10,389 nt of DNA from Acanthamoeba lenticulata (lineage: Eukaryota; Discosea; Longamoebia; Acanthamoebidae), in the NCBI GenBank assembly GCA_002179805.1, contig NAVB01004532.1:1-10389 (forward strand), given 5' to 3'. Under the pieces are notes generated by a model that was given only the letters and a program-made list of their open reading frames with translations, had not been told where the DNA came from and searched no databases. This document shows positions 1-8,654 of the stretch, one piece after another. Positions within the stretch are counted from its first letter, which is position 1; each line of letters starts with the position of its first letter. Both the position numbers and the translations under genes were made by a program.

Positions 1-645
1 GCGCATGAGCATTTTTGGATCGCCCACGTACGGTGGGCGCGCCTGCCGGGAGGATCAGACCCTCTTGGGTGCGGTACAGAAACGTGAGCTTGTCGGGATG
101 GCTCACTGCGGTGTCACCCCCGGAGGGGGATGGGGAGGGATGTGTTGGTGCGCTGGTGCGGAGAGGGAGAGGGAGGAGGGGGCACTGCGATGACTGCTGG
201 GCACCAAGGGAGGGGAGGGGAGGGGAGAGGCAAGGTTATAGTTACGGTTCGGGTGCTTAGAGACGCGGGAGGCATTGTGCAGAACGAGGAAGGTGCCCGC
301 CAGTATGATGAGTGCCCCAACCAGCACGAAGAAGGCCCAGAGACCCAGCTCACTTATTCGTGCCTTGCCCCAGCGTCGTCCGCCAGCACAGGACGCCTCA
401 TTGCACTGCTGGGGGATGAGCACTTCATCGCTCCGTTCATGCGCCAAGGTCTGTCCCCCTTCCTCGGACGCGTCCGACCGCCGTCGTTCTGGGTGTGGCG
501 AGGTCCTCCGCCAACCCGACCGTCCCGCATTCTCGCCCCTGTCAGCACCACTCGTCAGGTGCAGTTGCATTTCTTCCGCGTCGGCCTCGTCTTGGTCCTC
601 GGTGCCCAAGGCCTCAGTGCCCCCACAGAGGGCCTTGCTTTCCAT
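1..645 (-). CDS. Unrecognised type II membrane protein, 5' part only (runs off the left edge)
   Basis: I do not recognise the family. Exon 1 is 645..246 (133 codons plus one base). A TAG stop directly precedes the ATG in frame, which fixes the start. Residues 1-99 are hydrophilic and acidic to basic, probably disordered, ending in an RRWGKAR basic patch. Residues 100-122 (LWAFFVLVGALIILAGTFLVL core) form one clear membrane span, followed by an NAS sequon at 124-126. The basic side lies before the span, so the N-terminus is probably cytosolic and the rest lumenal or outside. A GT-AG intron, 245..106 (gtaact ... ccgcag), joins in phase to exon 2, which encodes LSHPDKLTFLYRTQEGLILP and then AGAPT. 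Exon 2 probably stops at base 32 before a strong gtacgt donor. If not, it reads on through base 1. A type II layout would suit a Golgi enzyme, but nothing visible proves that. Confidence 0.55.
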
Positions 646-774
646 CTAAGTTTTCGTTTCTCTCGGGTGGCACCCCCTTTTTCATTTTTCTTTATCTTTA
701 TCTTTTTCTTTTTCCGCTTTGAAGAAGAAAAGACAAGCAAGGCCGCGAAAGCCTCGCAGCGCAAGGGCGTGATC
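646..774 (-). other. Intergenic spacer: peptidase 3' UTR and promoter/5' UTR of the membrane-protein gene
   Basis: These 129 bases separate the peptidase stop codon from the next ATG. On the transcribed strand the middle (about 679-716) is very purine-rich, with repeated AAAGATA-like units. I see no AATAAA signal, TATA box or RNA gene. So short a spacer must hold both the end of one transcript and the start of the next. Confidence 0.5.
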
Positions 775-3700
775 TCAGAGATGCTGAACGGCCAAATTGA
801 GGAGAAGGGCCACAGTGGCCGTGACCCGCTCACCCGTAGCAATGTGGAGGAATTCATTGGGGCCATGGGCGTTGCTGCCCGGACCCAGCACGCCTGTAAT
901 AACGAACTGGGCGCTCGGGAAAAGTGTGCCGAGCAGCCCCATGAACGGCTGTCCGGTGATTTGGTGCATCACACGCCCCCCCCCCCAAACCGCACACGCA
1001 CGTTCTGTGAAAAGCGGTAATCAAATAAATAATGAAAAGGGGAGAGGCATATACGATGGAGCCGCCCTCGCCCATGTGCAGGGGCGGATTGCCAAAAAAC
1101 TCTTGCGAGGCCTGCGCCGCACACACCACCCACCCACCAAGCAAGCAAGCAGGCAAGCAGGCACGCGCACGCCAGTGAGTGTGAAGAGGCGCATGAGGAG
1201 CGGAGTGCCCCCCTCGATCCCGTGGGAGGAGGAGGACGAGGAGAGGGAGCATGTGTACGCGGGTGATGCCAGCGTCCAGCCAAGGGGCGAGAATGGGTGA
1301 TGACCAGCCCGCGTCGGGCTCCTCGCTCACAAACTCCACCTTGGCACCGTAGGGCGGGTCCTGCAGGAAGAGGAAGAGGGAGGACCGGTTTGCGCCATGG
1401 CGTTCGAAATAAGATCATGACGTCACTCTCCTTTTCGTCGTCGTCGTCGTTGTCGTCGTCCTCCACCATCATCATCATCGTGGTGGTGGTGGTGTTGCTG
1501 TTGTTGTTGTTGTGTGGGAAGGGGGGGGGGGGAAGGAGGAGGAGGAGGAGGAGAGGGAGAAAGAGAAGAGAGAGCATACCCTCTCGAGGAGGTGTTTGAC
1601 CGCGGCGATGGCCTTCTTTGCGTGGGCCGTCGGAGGCAAGCGGATGGAGAGCTTCACGGCAGTGTAGGGCCGCAGCACATTACCTGGGTGGTGGTGTGCC
1701 GCAGGTGGCAACCTTGTACGTCAGAGAGAGAGAAAGAGAGGAGCGAGAGAATGGCTATGTGTGTGTGCGTGTGCGTACCGGCTGACTTGATGGGGGGCAG
1801 ACCATCGGCGCCTGTAACCGCCAGTTGCGGGCGCCAGGTGTTGTTGAGCAGCAGCTCTGTTCAAACACATACATACATACGTACACAGGGAGAAAGAGAG
1901 AGAGAGAGAGAGAAGGAGTCCTGTCAGTCCCTCCCCCCCCCAACGCAAGGGTCGTGGGGGGGGGCAGGGTTGCTTCTTCCCCCCGCGGTGGGACGCAGGA
2001 GGCTTACCGGCAGGATCAGAGTTGACGGGAGAGGAGCCTTCAATGAGGGCCAAGTCCGAGTGCACCTTATCGCCCAGAAAGGCGGCCACTTGCTGCTCAT
2101 TAACATCATCACCATCATCATCATCATCATCAAGATGCACCAAGTGAGACACCCCACTCGAAGCCCTTGCCCTCCTCCCCCCCCCCGCCTCGCGCCTTCC
2201 AACCCTGGAACGAATTTGAGGGAGGGAGGGGGGGAAGGAGGAGGAAGCGCTGCAGCGTGCCTGGGCTTGCTCGACGCGCTGGGTAGGGATGTCGACGTGC
2301 AGCTCGTCCACCAAGAGATGCCCGGTCTTGGAGTCCTCGAGGCGATCGAGGATCTGACGCAACACGCGGAAGGACGAGGCCACGATACCCCCTGCGCCTC
2401 CGCTGTGGAGGCCTTCCTTCAGCGTGGTCACCTGGCGGGTGCACGCTTGAGGTTGGCAACATCGCCTCCCTCCAACAGCAGCAGCAGCAGCAAACACGAA
2501 TACTAATCCAGATGATGATGATACTACTACTACTATTAATAATAATAACTGGACTCCCTCACACGTCATGAGACCACGTGATGATCGCCGCCACCACCAC
2601 CACCACCACCACGACGAGAAGGAGGAGGGCGGAGAGAGGAGAGAGGAGAGGACGACTGGGGGAGGGAAGGGGAGGCCATCCTCGCCGGTGCTCTCAATTA
2701 ATTGTACCTTGAGAGTGCCGGCGAGGATGCCGCGCAGAGAAGTGGTCAGCCACAGCCGTTCATAGTCCCCGCAGCCCGAGTCCAGGCAGATGACCAGGCC
2801 CGCCTCCCCTGTGACACCGTTACCCCGAACGCCCCAAAATCCCCGATAAACACATCGGAGCGTTGGTGGGAGCGCGCCCAGAATCGGGACAGACACGCGC
2901 ATTCATGCGACAGACGCGAAGAGAGTGAGAGAGCGAGAGAGAGAGAGAGAGAGGCGCGCACCGATGCGGGGCTGCAGCTGCTTGATGTAGACTTGCAAGT
3001 CATCGATGTCGGACTCCTCGCCTCCCTCAATGAGGATGACACACCGGGGATGGGCGGCTCCCAGAGAGCGTAGCGCATTGATTGCCGTGATGGCCGCAAA
3101 GATCGCATAACCATCTGGCCAGACGCATCCACACCCACACACCCACAGCCACCCCGAGAGCACCCACGCACGTGCCCATTGGGAAGGGGGGGGAGGGATA
3201 TTGTCCCCATCGCCGCCGCCACCACCGCCACATCGCCGTCGTCGCCGTTGTCAGATACAACTTAACAAAAAGACGCCACCGGTACAGGCCGCGTAGCACC
3301 GCCCCTGCTGCTGCGGCTGCGCAACGATGGCAAGCTGGAGAGGAGGAACGAGGCAGCGTGGGAGAGGCGAAGCACCATCGGCACCGCCTCGCCCATACAA
3401 CTGCAACACACACACACGCGCGCACACCCAACACAAAGCACGCGGCGATAGAATCCGTAAATAAATTAAAGAAAGAAAGAAAGAAAGAAGGAAGGAAAGA
3501 AGGAAAAAGATCAGATGTTTGGTCCACATAACACCACGCGTTCAAACTCTTCTTCTTTTTCTAATTGAAGAAGGAGAGGGGTCACCCACCTTGCCATCGC
3601 GGATGACGGGCGTGTAGGGCCCTGCGGAAAGTGTCCGCCCGATCGACCGGCCAACCGACATGCAAACACACATATACACACGCCACATCACAAAATGGAA

Positions 3701-4438
3701 ACCAAAAATCAAAACCAAACCACACACCACATGCGCACACTCGCTGGGGCCGTACCGAGGCCTGGTTCCCATTGGTCGGCGAGAGGCGGTTGCTTGTCCA
3801 TGTGGCCGTACAGCAGCACGCATGGTTCCCTTTGGTTGTTGTTTTTGTTTTTGTTTGAGGTCCGAGTGTTCGTTTCGGGTAACAAGAGAAGGACAAGGTA
3901 CGCGTTCTTGGCCGGATCCGAAGCCGGAACCTCCATCAAGATCAGTGGCGTGCGATCTTGGTCTTTAATAACCTGGGCGGCCGAGGTCCGAGGCGTATTA
4001 TTTGGGTGTTGCTTTCCTCTCCTCCTCTAAAATGGCGCTCGCTGGCGTATTATTATTGTGCAATAAGCGGGCTGAACACAGTACCTCAAGCTTCAGACCG
4101 TCAATGCCCTGGGCCGCAACCCACGAGGAAAGCAGTTCCACAGCTTTCATCTGAAGGCCATTCTCGTTCCACTGGTCATCAAAATCAGGACTCTGCAGCG
4201 GGACAAGAGGTTAAGCAAATGCAAAGCTCGCAGTGGTCAACAATAGCAGTTGTGACAACGCAAAAAGTGACCTGGTTGGGAATTTCAATGTAGCGACATA
4301 GGGTCTCAACAACGCCACCGGCTTGCTGCCACCTACACAGCACTTGTCAATATGATTTTCGCAGTCGAAAGAGTGTTGCATTGTGTACTTAGTGTGCACA
4401 AACTCCTGCAGCTTGGCGTTATCAAGGGAGGCCGCCAT
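775..4438 (-). CDS. M20-family zinc metallopeptidase (dipeptidase-like), 16 exons, complete
   Basis: Predicted cytosolic di-zinc hydrolase of dipeptides or related amides, 481 residues, a normal family length, with no signal peptide. Exons: 4438..4389, 4332..4272, 4192..4085, 3972..3902, 3829..3756, 3621..3590, 3400..3376, 3114..2962, 2808..2708, 2431..2261, 2092..2008, 1856..1779, 1683..1580, 1360..1259, 1111..1055, 948..775; phases agree at every join and the sum is 1446 bases. The metal site is intact: YGHMDKQP (His106), GRGGADDGY (Asp140), EGGEESD (general base Glu173, ligand Glu174), LDSGCG (Asp201), and SNAHGPNEF (His452). KEGLHSGGAGG supplies His234, the residue of the partner-domain lid that contacts substrate in this family. 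The start is the first ATG after an in-frame TAA. The ADDGY and HGPNEFLHI motifs resemble bacterial M20 proteins more than animal carnosinases (recalled, not searched). Substrate unknown. Confidence 0.92.
1436..1572. repeat. Compound microsatellite in peptidase intron 13
   Basis: In order on the plus strand: GTC/GTT repeats, CAT repeats, GTG repeats, GTT repeats, a 12-base G-run (1521-1532), then GGA repeats. All of it lies inside intron 1579..1361. Confidence 0.9.
1757..1964. repeat. Dinucleotide, ACAT and G/C-run repeats in peptidase introns 11 and 12
   Basis: GT repeat at 1757-1776 in intron 12. ACAT repeat at 1864-1880, GA repeat at 1891-1914, C9 at 1933-1941 and G9 at 1956-1964 in intron 11. 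Exon 12 (1856..1779) lies between them and is free of repeats. Confidence 0.85.
2093..2260 (-). other. Probable GC-AG intron in the M20 peptidase (intron 10)
   Basis: Exon 10 ends in IPTQRVEQAQ and exon 11 resumes with QVAAFLGDKV, a continuous family-like helix. The only boundary that joins them without extra residues uses a CAG|gcacgc donor and a gagcag| acceptor. The stretch between is 168 bases, has no in-frame stop, and holds a G-run plus an ATC repeat that would code for poly-Asp. Either this is a non-canonical intron or the enzyme carries a 56-residue low-complexity insertion. Confidence 0.68.
2104..2186. repeat. ATC repeat and C-run in peptidase intron 10
   Basis: An ATC tract (2104-2131) and a 10-base C-run (2177-2186) lie within the proposed GC-AG intron. 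Confidence 0.85.
2474..2655. repeat. Trinucleotide cluster in peptidase intron 9
   Basis: CAG (2474-2492), GAT/ACT/AAT (2511-2549), CAC (2591-2611) and GA/GGA (2616-2655) repeats fill most of intron 2707..2432. Confidence 0.85.
2921..2953. repeat. GA repeat in peptidase intron 8
   Basis: An imperfect GA dinucleotide tract begins 8 bases inside the donor of intron 2961..2809. On the transcript strand it is CT-rich. Confidence 0.85.
3376..3400 (-). other. 25-base microexon of the M20 peptidase
   Basis: Exon 7 encodes LYGRGGAD plus one base of the next codon. The acceptor is tgttgcag and the donor gtgctt, with a 189-base intron before it and a 261-base intron after. It carries Asp140, the expected bridging zinc ligand, so skipping it would shift the frame and destroy the active site. 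The family motif YGRGGADDGY is restored exactly across the exon 6, 7 and 8 joins. Exon 6 (3621..3590) is only 32 bases. Confidence 0.87.
3405..3508. repeat. CA repeat and AAAG/AAGG repeat in peptidase intron 6
   Basis: The CA/CG tract (3405-3425) and GAAA/GAAG tract (3468-3508) read on the transcript as GT-rich and CTTT-rich sequence leading into the microexon acceptor. The CTTT part may act as a polypyrimidine tract (inference). Confidence 0.8.
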
Positions 4439-4564
4439 CTTTGTCGGGAACTGATCGAGAGCTCGCGCTTTTTTAATAATTTTTTTGGGGTTTAATTAAA
4501 GAAAATACAACGCCTTTCTTTCTCCTCTCTCGCTCCTTTTCCTTACGCGACCTCAGTTCATGCG
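4439..4564 (-). other. Intergenic spacer between headpiece gene and peptidase gene
   Basis: This 126-base gap holds the end of the headpiece transcript and the start of the peptidase transcript. The transcribed strand has a purine-rich stretch, then TTTAATTAAACCCC and an A-rich block with TTATT (about 4471-4500), 33 to 60 bases before the peptidase ATG. The A/T block is a candidate core promoter or 3'-end element by position only. No RNA gene seen. Confidence 0.45.
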
Positions 4565-4867
4565 CTAGAAAAGGCCGACCTTCCTCTTGGTTTCCTTCTG
4601 ACGCCAATCGGGCCACTTGCGATACTCATCAATCGTGGTCTTGAATACTTGAAGGAACTCCTCTGGGCTCAAGTAGACCTGAGGCCACACAAAAAAGTTT
4701 GTTCGTAAAAATAAATAAAAATAATAAATGACGACCAAGGCTGTCTCCCGCGATGGCGTATGGAGAAGAGGGCAGGGCATGCGAAGGTGTACCTCGAGCT
4801 TGGTGATGTCGAGCTGCTTCGGCCTGTTGAGCGCGTTGCGGAGCACTTGATAGGGGACATAGCGGCG
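4565..4867 (-). other. Villin headpiece domain (split by one intron)
   Basis: The N-terminal subdomain (RRYVPYQVLRNALNRPKQLDITKLE region, about residues 1033-1057) ends exon 3, and the compact C-terminal three-helix subdomain fills exon 4. Intron 4792..4679 (gtacac ... cctcag) falls exactly between LE and VYLS. Compared with the villin headpiece as I recall it, the core Phe residues of DF..VF are kept, the third is Tyr, the cap Trp is kept in PDW, and the C-terminal basic patch is KRKV before GLF. This pattern fits F-actin binding, though the lysine next to the GLF end is Val. Confidence 0.9.
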
Positions 4868-7800
4868 TGCCTGCTGCTGCTGCTGCTGCTGTTTTTGCTG
4901 CTTTTGCCTGAGCTCCTCCTCTTCGCGACGTTTCCGCTCCCGCTCTTGTTCTTGCTGCTGCTGCTGCTGCTGTCGCTGCTCCTCTTCCTCGCGCTGCTGC
5001 TGCTGCGAGTCCTCGGCGTCCTTGCGCGTCGACGAATCGGATGTCACCACGACAGGCACGACGACGCCTTGCAGGCGCGCCCTGTATCCCCCCCCCCCCG
5101 CGACATGTTCCAAACGCAAGATGAATAAATAAATGAATAAATAGAGACGACTTCACACACCAAATTCACATCACCACAAGGGCCCCCCGCGGGAGAGAAG
5201 GGGGGGAGGGGGTACGTACCGGCGCGCTTCTTCGCGTTCGCGCCGCTTTCGCTCGTAGTCGTCGTCGGTGGCGGCACGGCGCCTCTCTTCTCTCTCCGGG
5301 GCGGCGGCCGCAGAGGAGGTGGAGGAGGAGGAAGAGGAAGAAGTGGAGGGCCGGACGCTTTGGTAGCGCCTCTCACGAGCAGAGGGATTACCCGGCTCGG
5401 CGGCTTCGGTGGAGCGACGCTCGCGCTCCAGTGCGAGCTTGCGTGCTTCAAGCTCTTGCAGCTGGCGCGAGACGTCTTCAGTGCCGACACCGGTGGCGGA
5501 CGTGCTGTCGGTGGTGTCGACCCGGCGCGAGCGTCGGCGTTCTTCGAGGCGCTTGCGACGCTCCTCCTCTTCGCGCTTGAGTTCGTCTTCGATTTCCGTG
5601 CGGCGTGAGCTGCGGCGCCGCTCGAGGCGGAGGCGGCGCTCCTCCTCCTCTGCAGTCTCTTGGCGACGACGATCCTCGCTTCGCCGCTTGCGCTCACGCT
5701 CGTCGGCCGACGCAGCCTCCAGGCGCGGCTCCGACGCGGCAGCAGGAGCAGGAGCAGCGGAAGTAGTAGCAGCGACCTCGGCGCGGCGCGAGCTGCGGCG
5801 CCGCTCGAGGCGGAGGCGGCGCTCTTCTTCCTCTTCGGCCTCTCGGCGCCGACGATCCTCGCTCCGCCGCTTGCGGTCGCGCTCGCGCTGCTCGTCCTCT
5901 TCGCGCCGCAGACGAGCCTCGGTCTCGAGTTCGGCGAGGCGCGTGCTGCGGCGCTTTTCGATGCGCGCTCGGCGCTCAGCCTCCTCGGCTGCGGCGGCCT
6001 CCTGCCGCTCCTCCTCCTCCCGGCGGCGGCGATCATCGCTCCGCCGTCTATCGTGGGCTGTCAAAGACGAGAGGGGCTCCGCTGCGCTCGGTTCCACAGC
6101 GGACACGACCGTGGCAGACGAGGCAGCACGCCGAGACCGGCGACGCTCCTCGAGCCGCTTAAGCCGCTCAGCTTCCTCCCGCTCATGCTCCTCTGCCTCC
6201 TGCCGGCGGCGCTCCTCCAGTTTGCGGCGGCGCTCCTCGCGCTCGCGAGCCTCGCGTTCGTGCTCCTCTTCTTCGCGCCGCTTCCTGGCCTCTTCCTCGC
6301 GCTTCCGGTCTCGCTCGCGCTCTTCACGCCGGCGACGCCGCTCCTCCTCTTCCTCACGCTCGCGCTCACGCTCGGCGGCCTCCCGTTCTCGCCGCCGCCT
6401 TTCCCTCTCACTCTCGCGAGACGCTGCAGGAGGAGCGTCAGCCGCCACCGCCGCCGCGTCCTCCTCCGCCGGGCGAGTCCGGCCCCCAGACACACGCGGA
6501 ACGACAGCAGCGGGCGCTGCTTGCTCCTCCGCCGTCGCGCCGCCCAGCTCGCGGCGGCGGCGTTCCTCGCGGCGGCGGCGCAAGTCCTCTTCCATCTGGA
6601 GGCGCTCGCGCTCGCGCTCCTCTTCCAGTTCCCGGCGGCGGCGCTCGCGCTCCTGCTCGGCCTCCTTCCGGCGGAGCTCGCGGAGGCGGTCCTCCTGCTC
6701 GGCCTTCTCGCGGGCCTCGCGCTCAGCTTCTTCTCGTTCGCGCCGCTTCCGCTCGCGCTCTTCCGCCCTTCGCTGCCGCTCGGCTTCTTCTTCGCGTTCT
6801 TGCCTCTGCGCCTCTTCGAGGCGCTCGCGCCGTTTCCGCTCGCGCTCGCTCTCTCGCGAGGAGGCCCGTGCCTCCTCCTCCGCCGCCGCCGCGGCCATGG
6901 CAGCCTGATCCTCGGCGTCGCGAGCCGCTCGTGTGCGCGCAGCCTCCCGTTCGGCAGTCTCCTGCTGGCGGGCACGCTCCTCGGCCTCCTCCTCGGCCAT
7001 TCTCTGACGCCTGAGTTCGCTGACTCGCCTCCGCGTGCGCTCACGCTCGCGCTCCACCTCTTCCTCGGCCTCGCGTGCCTCACGTTCGCGCCGTGCCGCT
7101 TCCTCGGCCTGCCGCTGGCGCCTACGAGTTTCAGCCGCCTCCTGCTCGGCCTCAGCCTCGCGGCGGTCGCGTTCCTCGCGCTCTTGCCTCCGCCTTTCGC
7201 GCTCGACTTGACGCTGCCGTTCTGCCTCCCGCTCCCGCTCCTCTTCCTCCTCTTCCTCCTGTGCCCGCCGTCGCCTCTCCCGCTCCCGCGCTTGTTCACG
7301 CTCCTCCGCCTCCCGCCTACGCCGCGTCTCATAAGCCTCCTCTTCCTCCTCGTCATCGTCATCATCATGGGTGCGCCTCATCTTCTCTGCTTGCTTTTTC
7401 TTCTCTTCCTCCTCCTCCTCCTCCTCCTCTTCCTCTTCCTTCCGGTGTGAGCCGCTTCGGCCGCGGGTCGCACCGGCATGGCGACGGTTACCGACATTCT
7501 GCTCGCTGTCACTGCTTGGCTCACTGCGTGAGGAGTCGTCGTGATGCTGGCCATCGCTGTCGCCATCGTCGTCGTCGTCGTCGTTATCAATGGTCTCCTC
7601 GAGACGCCGGAGCTCCTCTTCTTCGGCCTCCAGGCGTCGCAGCTCTTCCTCCTCCTCGTCCAGCGAGTCTTGATCACTCTGGTGGGTGGGTATGTGTGTG
7701 TGTGTGAATTGTAACGCCCGTCAACCAGCTGAAATCTGCCTATGTTACTCATTATTTATTCATTTATTGCGTTAAAAATTTAGAACTGTTTTTAAAAAGT

Positions 7801-8383
7801 AAAAATTCTTCTCGGCCCAAGAGGCCGTGCCGGAAGAGGGAGAATTGGGGGGGGGGGGAAGAGAGAAAGAGAGAGAAGGGTTCCCATTGGAATAATCTCC
7901 CTCTCCCAGATGGAGATGCAAACTAAAAATAAACATTTAAAAGAGGAGAGATGAACGCACGTCGGGAGGGCTGGAGGAGACGCAGGCGGGGCGGGCGACC
8001 AGATGGGCGCCTCCTTCCTGCTCTTCCTTATGTTTGCGTTCTTCGCGCTCCTCTTCCTCCCGCGTGTGGTTGTCCGACACGAAGACTGGCGGGGCATCAC
8101 CGCCGCGGAGAGACCGCCGTTGTTGTTGTTGTTGCTGTTGGGTAGGGCCAGCTGGGTCCGGTTTGGAGGGTGAACCCCGTTCGGAGCGAACTGCGTGAAG
8201 CTTCTCGCGGAACATCATGCGCGACCTCTCTCTGGTCTTTTGCTTGCGCTCACGGAACTTCTCCTCGATTTTGGCCTGTACCTTCTGCTCTTCCTCGCGC
8301 GAACGCACTTTGAGCTCGAGCCCCTCTGTACTACCGCTGCTGTGCAGGTAGTCGTCATCGTCGTAACTGTGGCGGAGACTCAT
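4565..8383 (-). CDS. Long Glu/Arg charged-helix protein with C-terminal villin headpiece, 4 exons
   Basis: Likely actin-binding cytoskeletal protein of about 1094 residues. Exons: 8383..7961, 7678..5220, 5081..4793, 4678..4565. An in-frame TAA lies three codons before the ATG. Residues 1-141 contain DDDD, a charged helix and Q82-88. Residues 142-250 are acidic, with a low-complexity Asp/Ser stretch. About 250-520 is one unbroken Glu/Arg/Ala helix, either coiled coil or single stable helix. Further charged blocks to about 960 are split by Ala/Ser/Pro linkers and carry five RRRS-type repeats. Exon 3 adds a Val-rich stretch and three CAG-encoded Gln tracts. Residues 1033-1094 match a villin headpiece: RRYVPYQVL, LDITKLE, YLSPEEFLQVF, PDWRQKETKRKVGLF at the very end, with the core Phe, Trp and final GLF in place. 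No gelsolin repeats are present, unlike villin or supervillin. The exon 1 donor is uncertain: gtgcgt at 7960, or gtcgcc at 7999, both in phase. Confidence 0.85.
4871..5006 (-). repeat. CAG tracts coding polyglutamine
   Basis: Runs of CTG on the plus strand (4871-4891, about 4954-4973, 4991-5005) read as CAG on the coding strand and give three Gln tracts of about 5 to 8 residues, mixed with Glu/Arg-rich segments just before the headpiece. Confidence 0.85.
5521..6165 (-). repeat. Coding repeats with LE.RRRS.RR motif in the charged-helix protein
   Basis: Five degenerate copies of a charged unit end in RLEERRRSRR, RIEKRRSTRL, RLRLERRRSSRR (twice) and RLEERRRSRR. Two copies are recent: a 35-base stretch is identical at 5607-5641 and 5790-5824, 183 bases (61 codons) apart. 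Each carries RRxS-like sites that basophilic kinases could recognise (inference). Confidence 0.8.
7847..7880. repeat. G12 run and GA tract in headpiece-gene intron 1
   Basis: Twelve G (7847-7858) followed by GA/GAAA repeats lie inside intron 7960..7679. The transcript strand is C- and CT-rich here. Confidence 0.8.
8119..8140 (-). repeat. Polyglutamine tract in exon 1 of the headpiece protein
   Basis: Seven consecutive Gln codons (residues 82-88), mostly CAA with one CAG, following a Pro/Gly-rich segment. Confidence 0.85.
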
Positions 8384-8654
8384 CCTTTCTTACGATCGTT
8401 ATTGGGTTCGTTCCTGCTGCTTCAAGTCTGTCCTCGAGGGAGAGGAGAGCAGATGCACCGCTACCTGCAAGGTTGCGCGTGCCCTTCTCTCTCCTGGTGC
8501 GCACCGGTGGTGTGCTGGGCGACGTCCAGGCGAAGAATGCGGCGCACGCGTAATACCATTATTAATTAAGCACCCCAAACTCCTGATTCGGCCACGTGTA
8601 CAGTAAGAAAATAGAAGTTTCTTGTTTTTTCTTTCCTTTCAGGGCTTTCACTTT
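8384..8654 (-). other. Intergenic spacer between transporter gene and headpiece gene
   Basis: This is the longest gap between genes in the window at 271 bases. Just after the transporter stop the transcript strand is A/G-rich. A palindromic CACGTG sits at 8593-8598, a TTAATTAATAAT block at 8558-8569, and a CCAAT on the coding strand at 8405-8401, 18 bases before the headpiece ATG. These are sequence matches only, and any promoter role is unproven. No RNA gene or small ORF is convincing. Confidence 0.4.

Noticed and set aside
130..1020. Plus-strand open frame of 296 codons
   Set aside because: It runs antisense across a membrane-protein exon, an intergenic spacer and two peptidase exons, and its product is low complexity with no recognisable domain.
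1436..1572. Possible CRISPR-like array or minisatellite
   Set aside because: The units are 2 to 3 base microsatellites without spacers, inside a eukaryotic intron.
3830..3901. Reading through between PAKNA and PCVLLYGH in the peptidase without an intron
   Set aside because: The frame is open, but it would insert about 24 Asn/Lys/Thr-rich residues. A gtacct donor and aaag acceptor remove exactly this and give family-like spacing.
5044..6036. Minus-strand 330-codon frame in another phase of the charged-helix exon
   Set aside because: It is a shadow frame of Arg/Ser/Ala composition created by GAG/CGG repeats. The chosen frame alone links in phase to the headpiece.
5409..7450. Plus-strand open frames of 499 and 596 codons opposite the charged-helix exon, rich in Arg/Ser or Leu/Ala
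   Set aside because: They are mirror images of GAG, CGC and GCG codon usage on the real strand. They lack splice-supported extension and have no family motif.
8558..8569. TTAATTAA palindrome as an operator or integration site
   Set aside because: A/T palindromes are expected in short A/T-rich spacers, and there is no partner copy or mobile gene.
8593..8598. CACGTG as an E-box for the headpiece gene
   Set aside because: The same hexamer occurs inside introns at 2575-2580 and 9121-9126, so position alone does not support a regulatory role.
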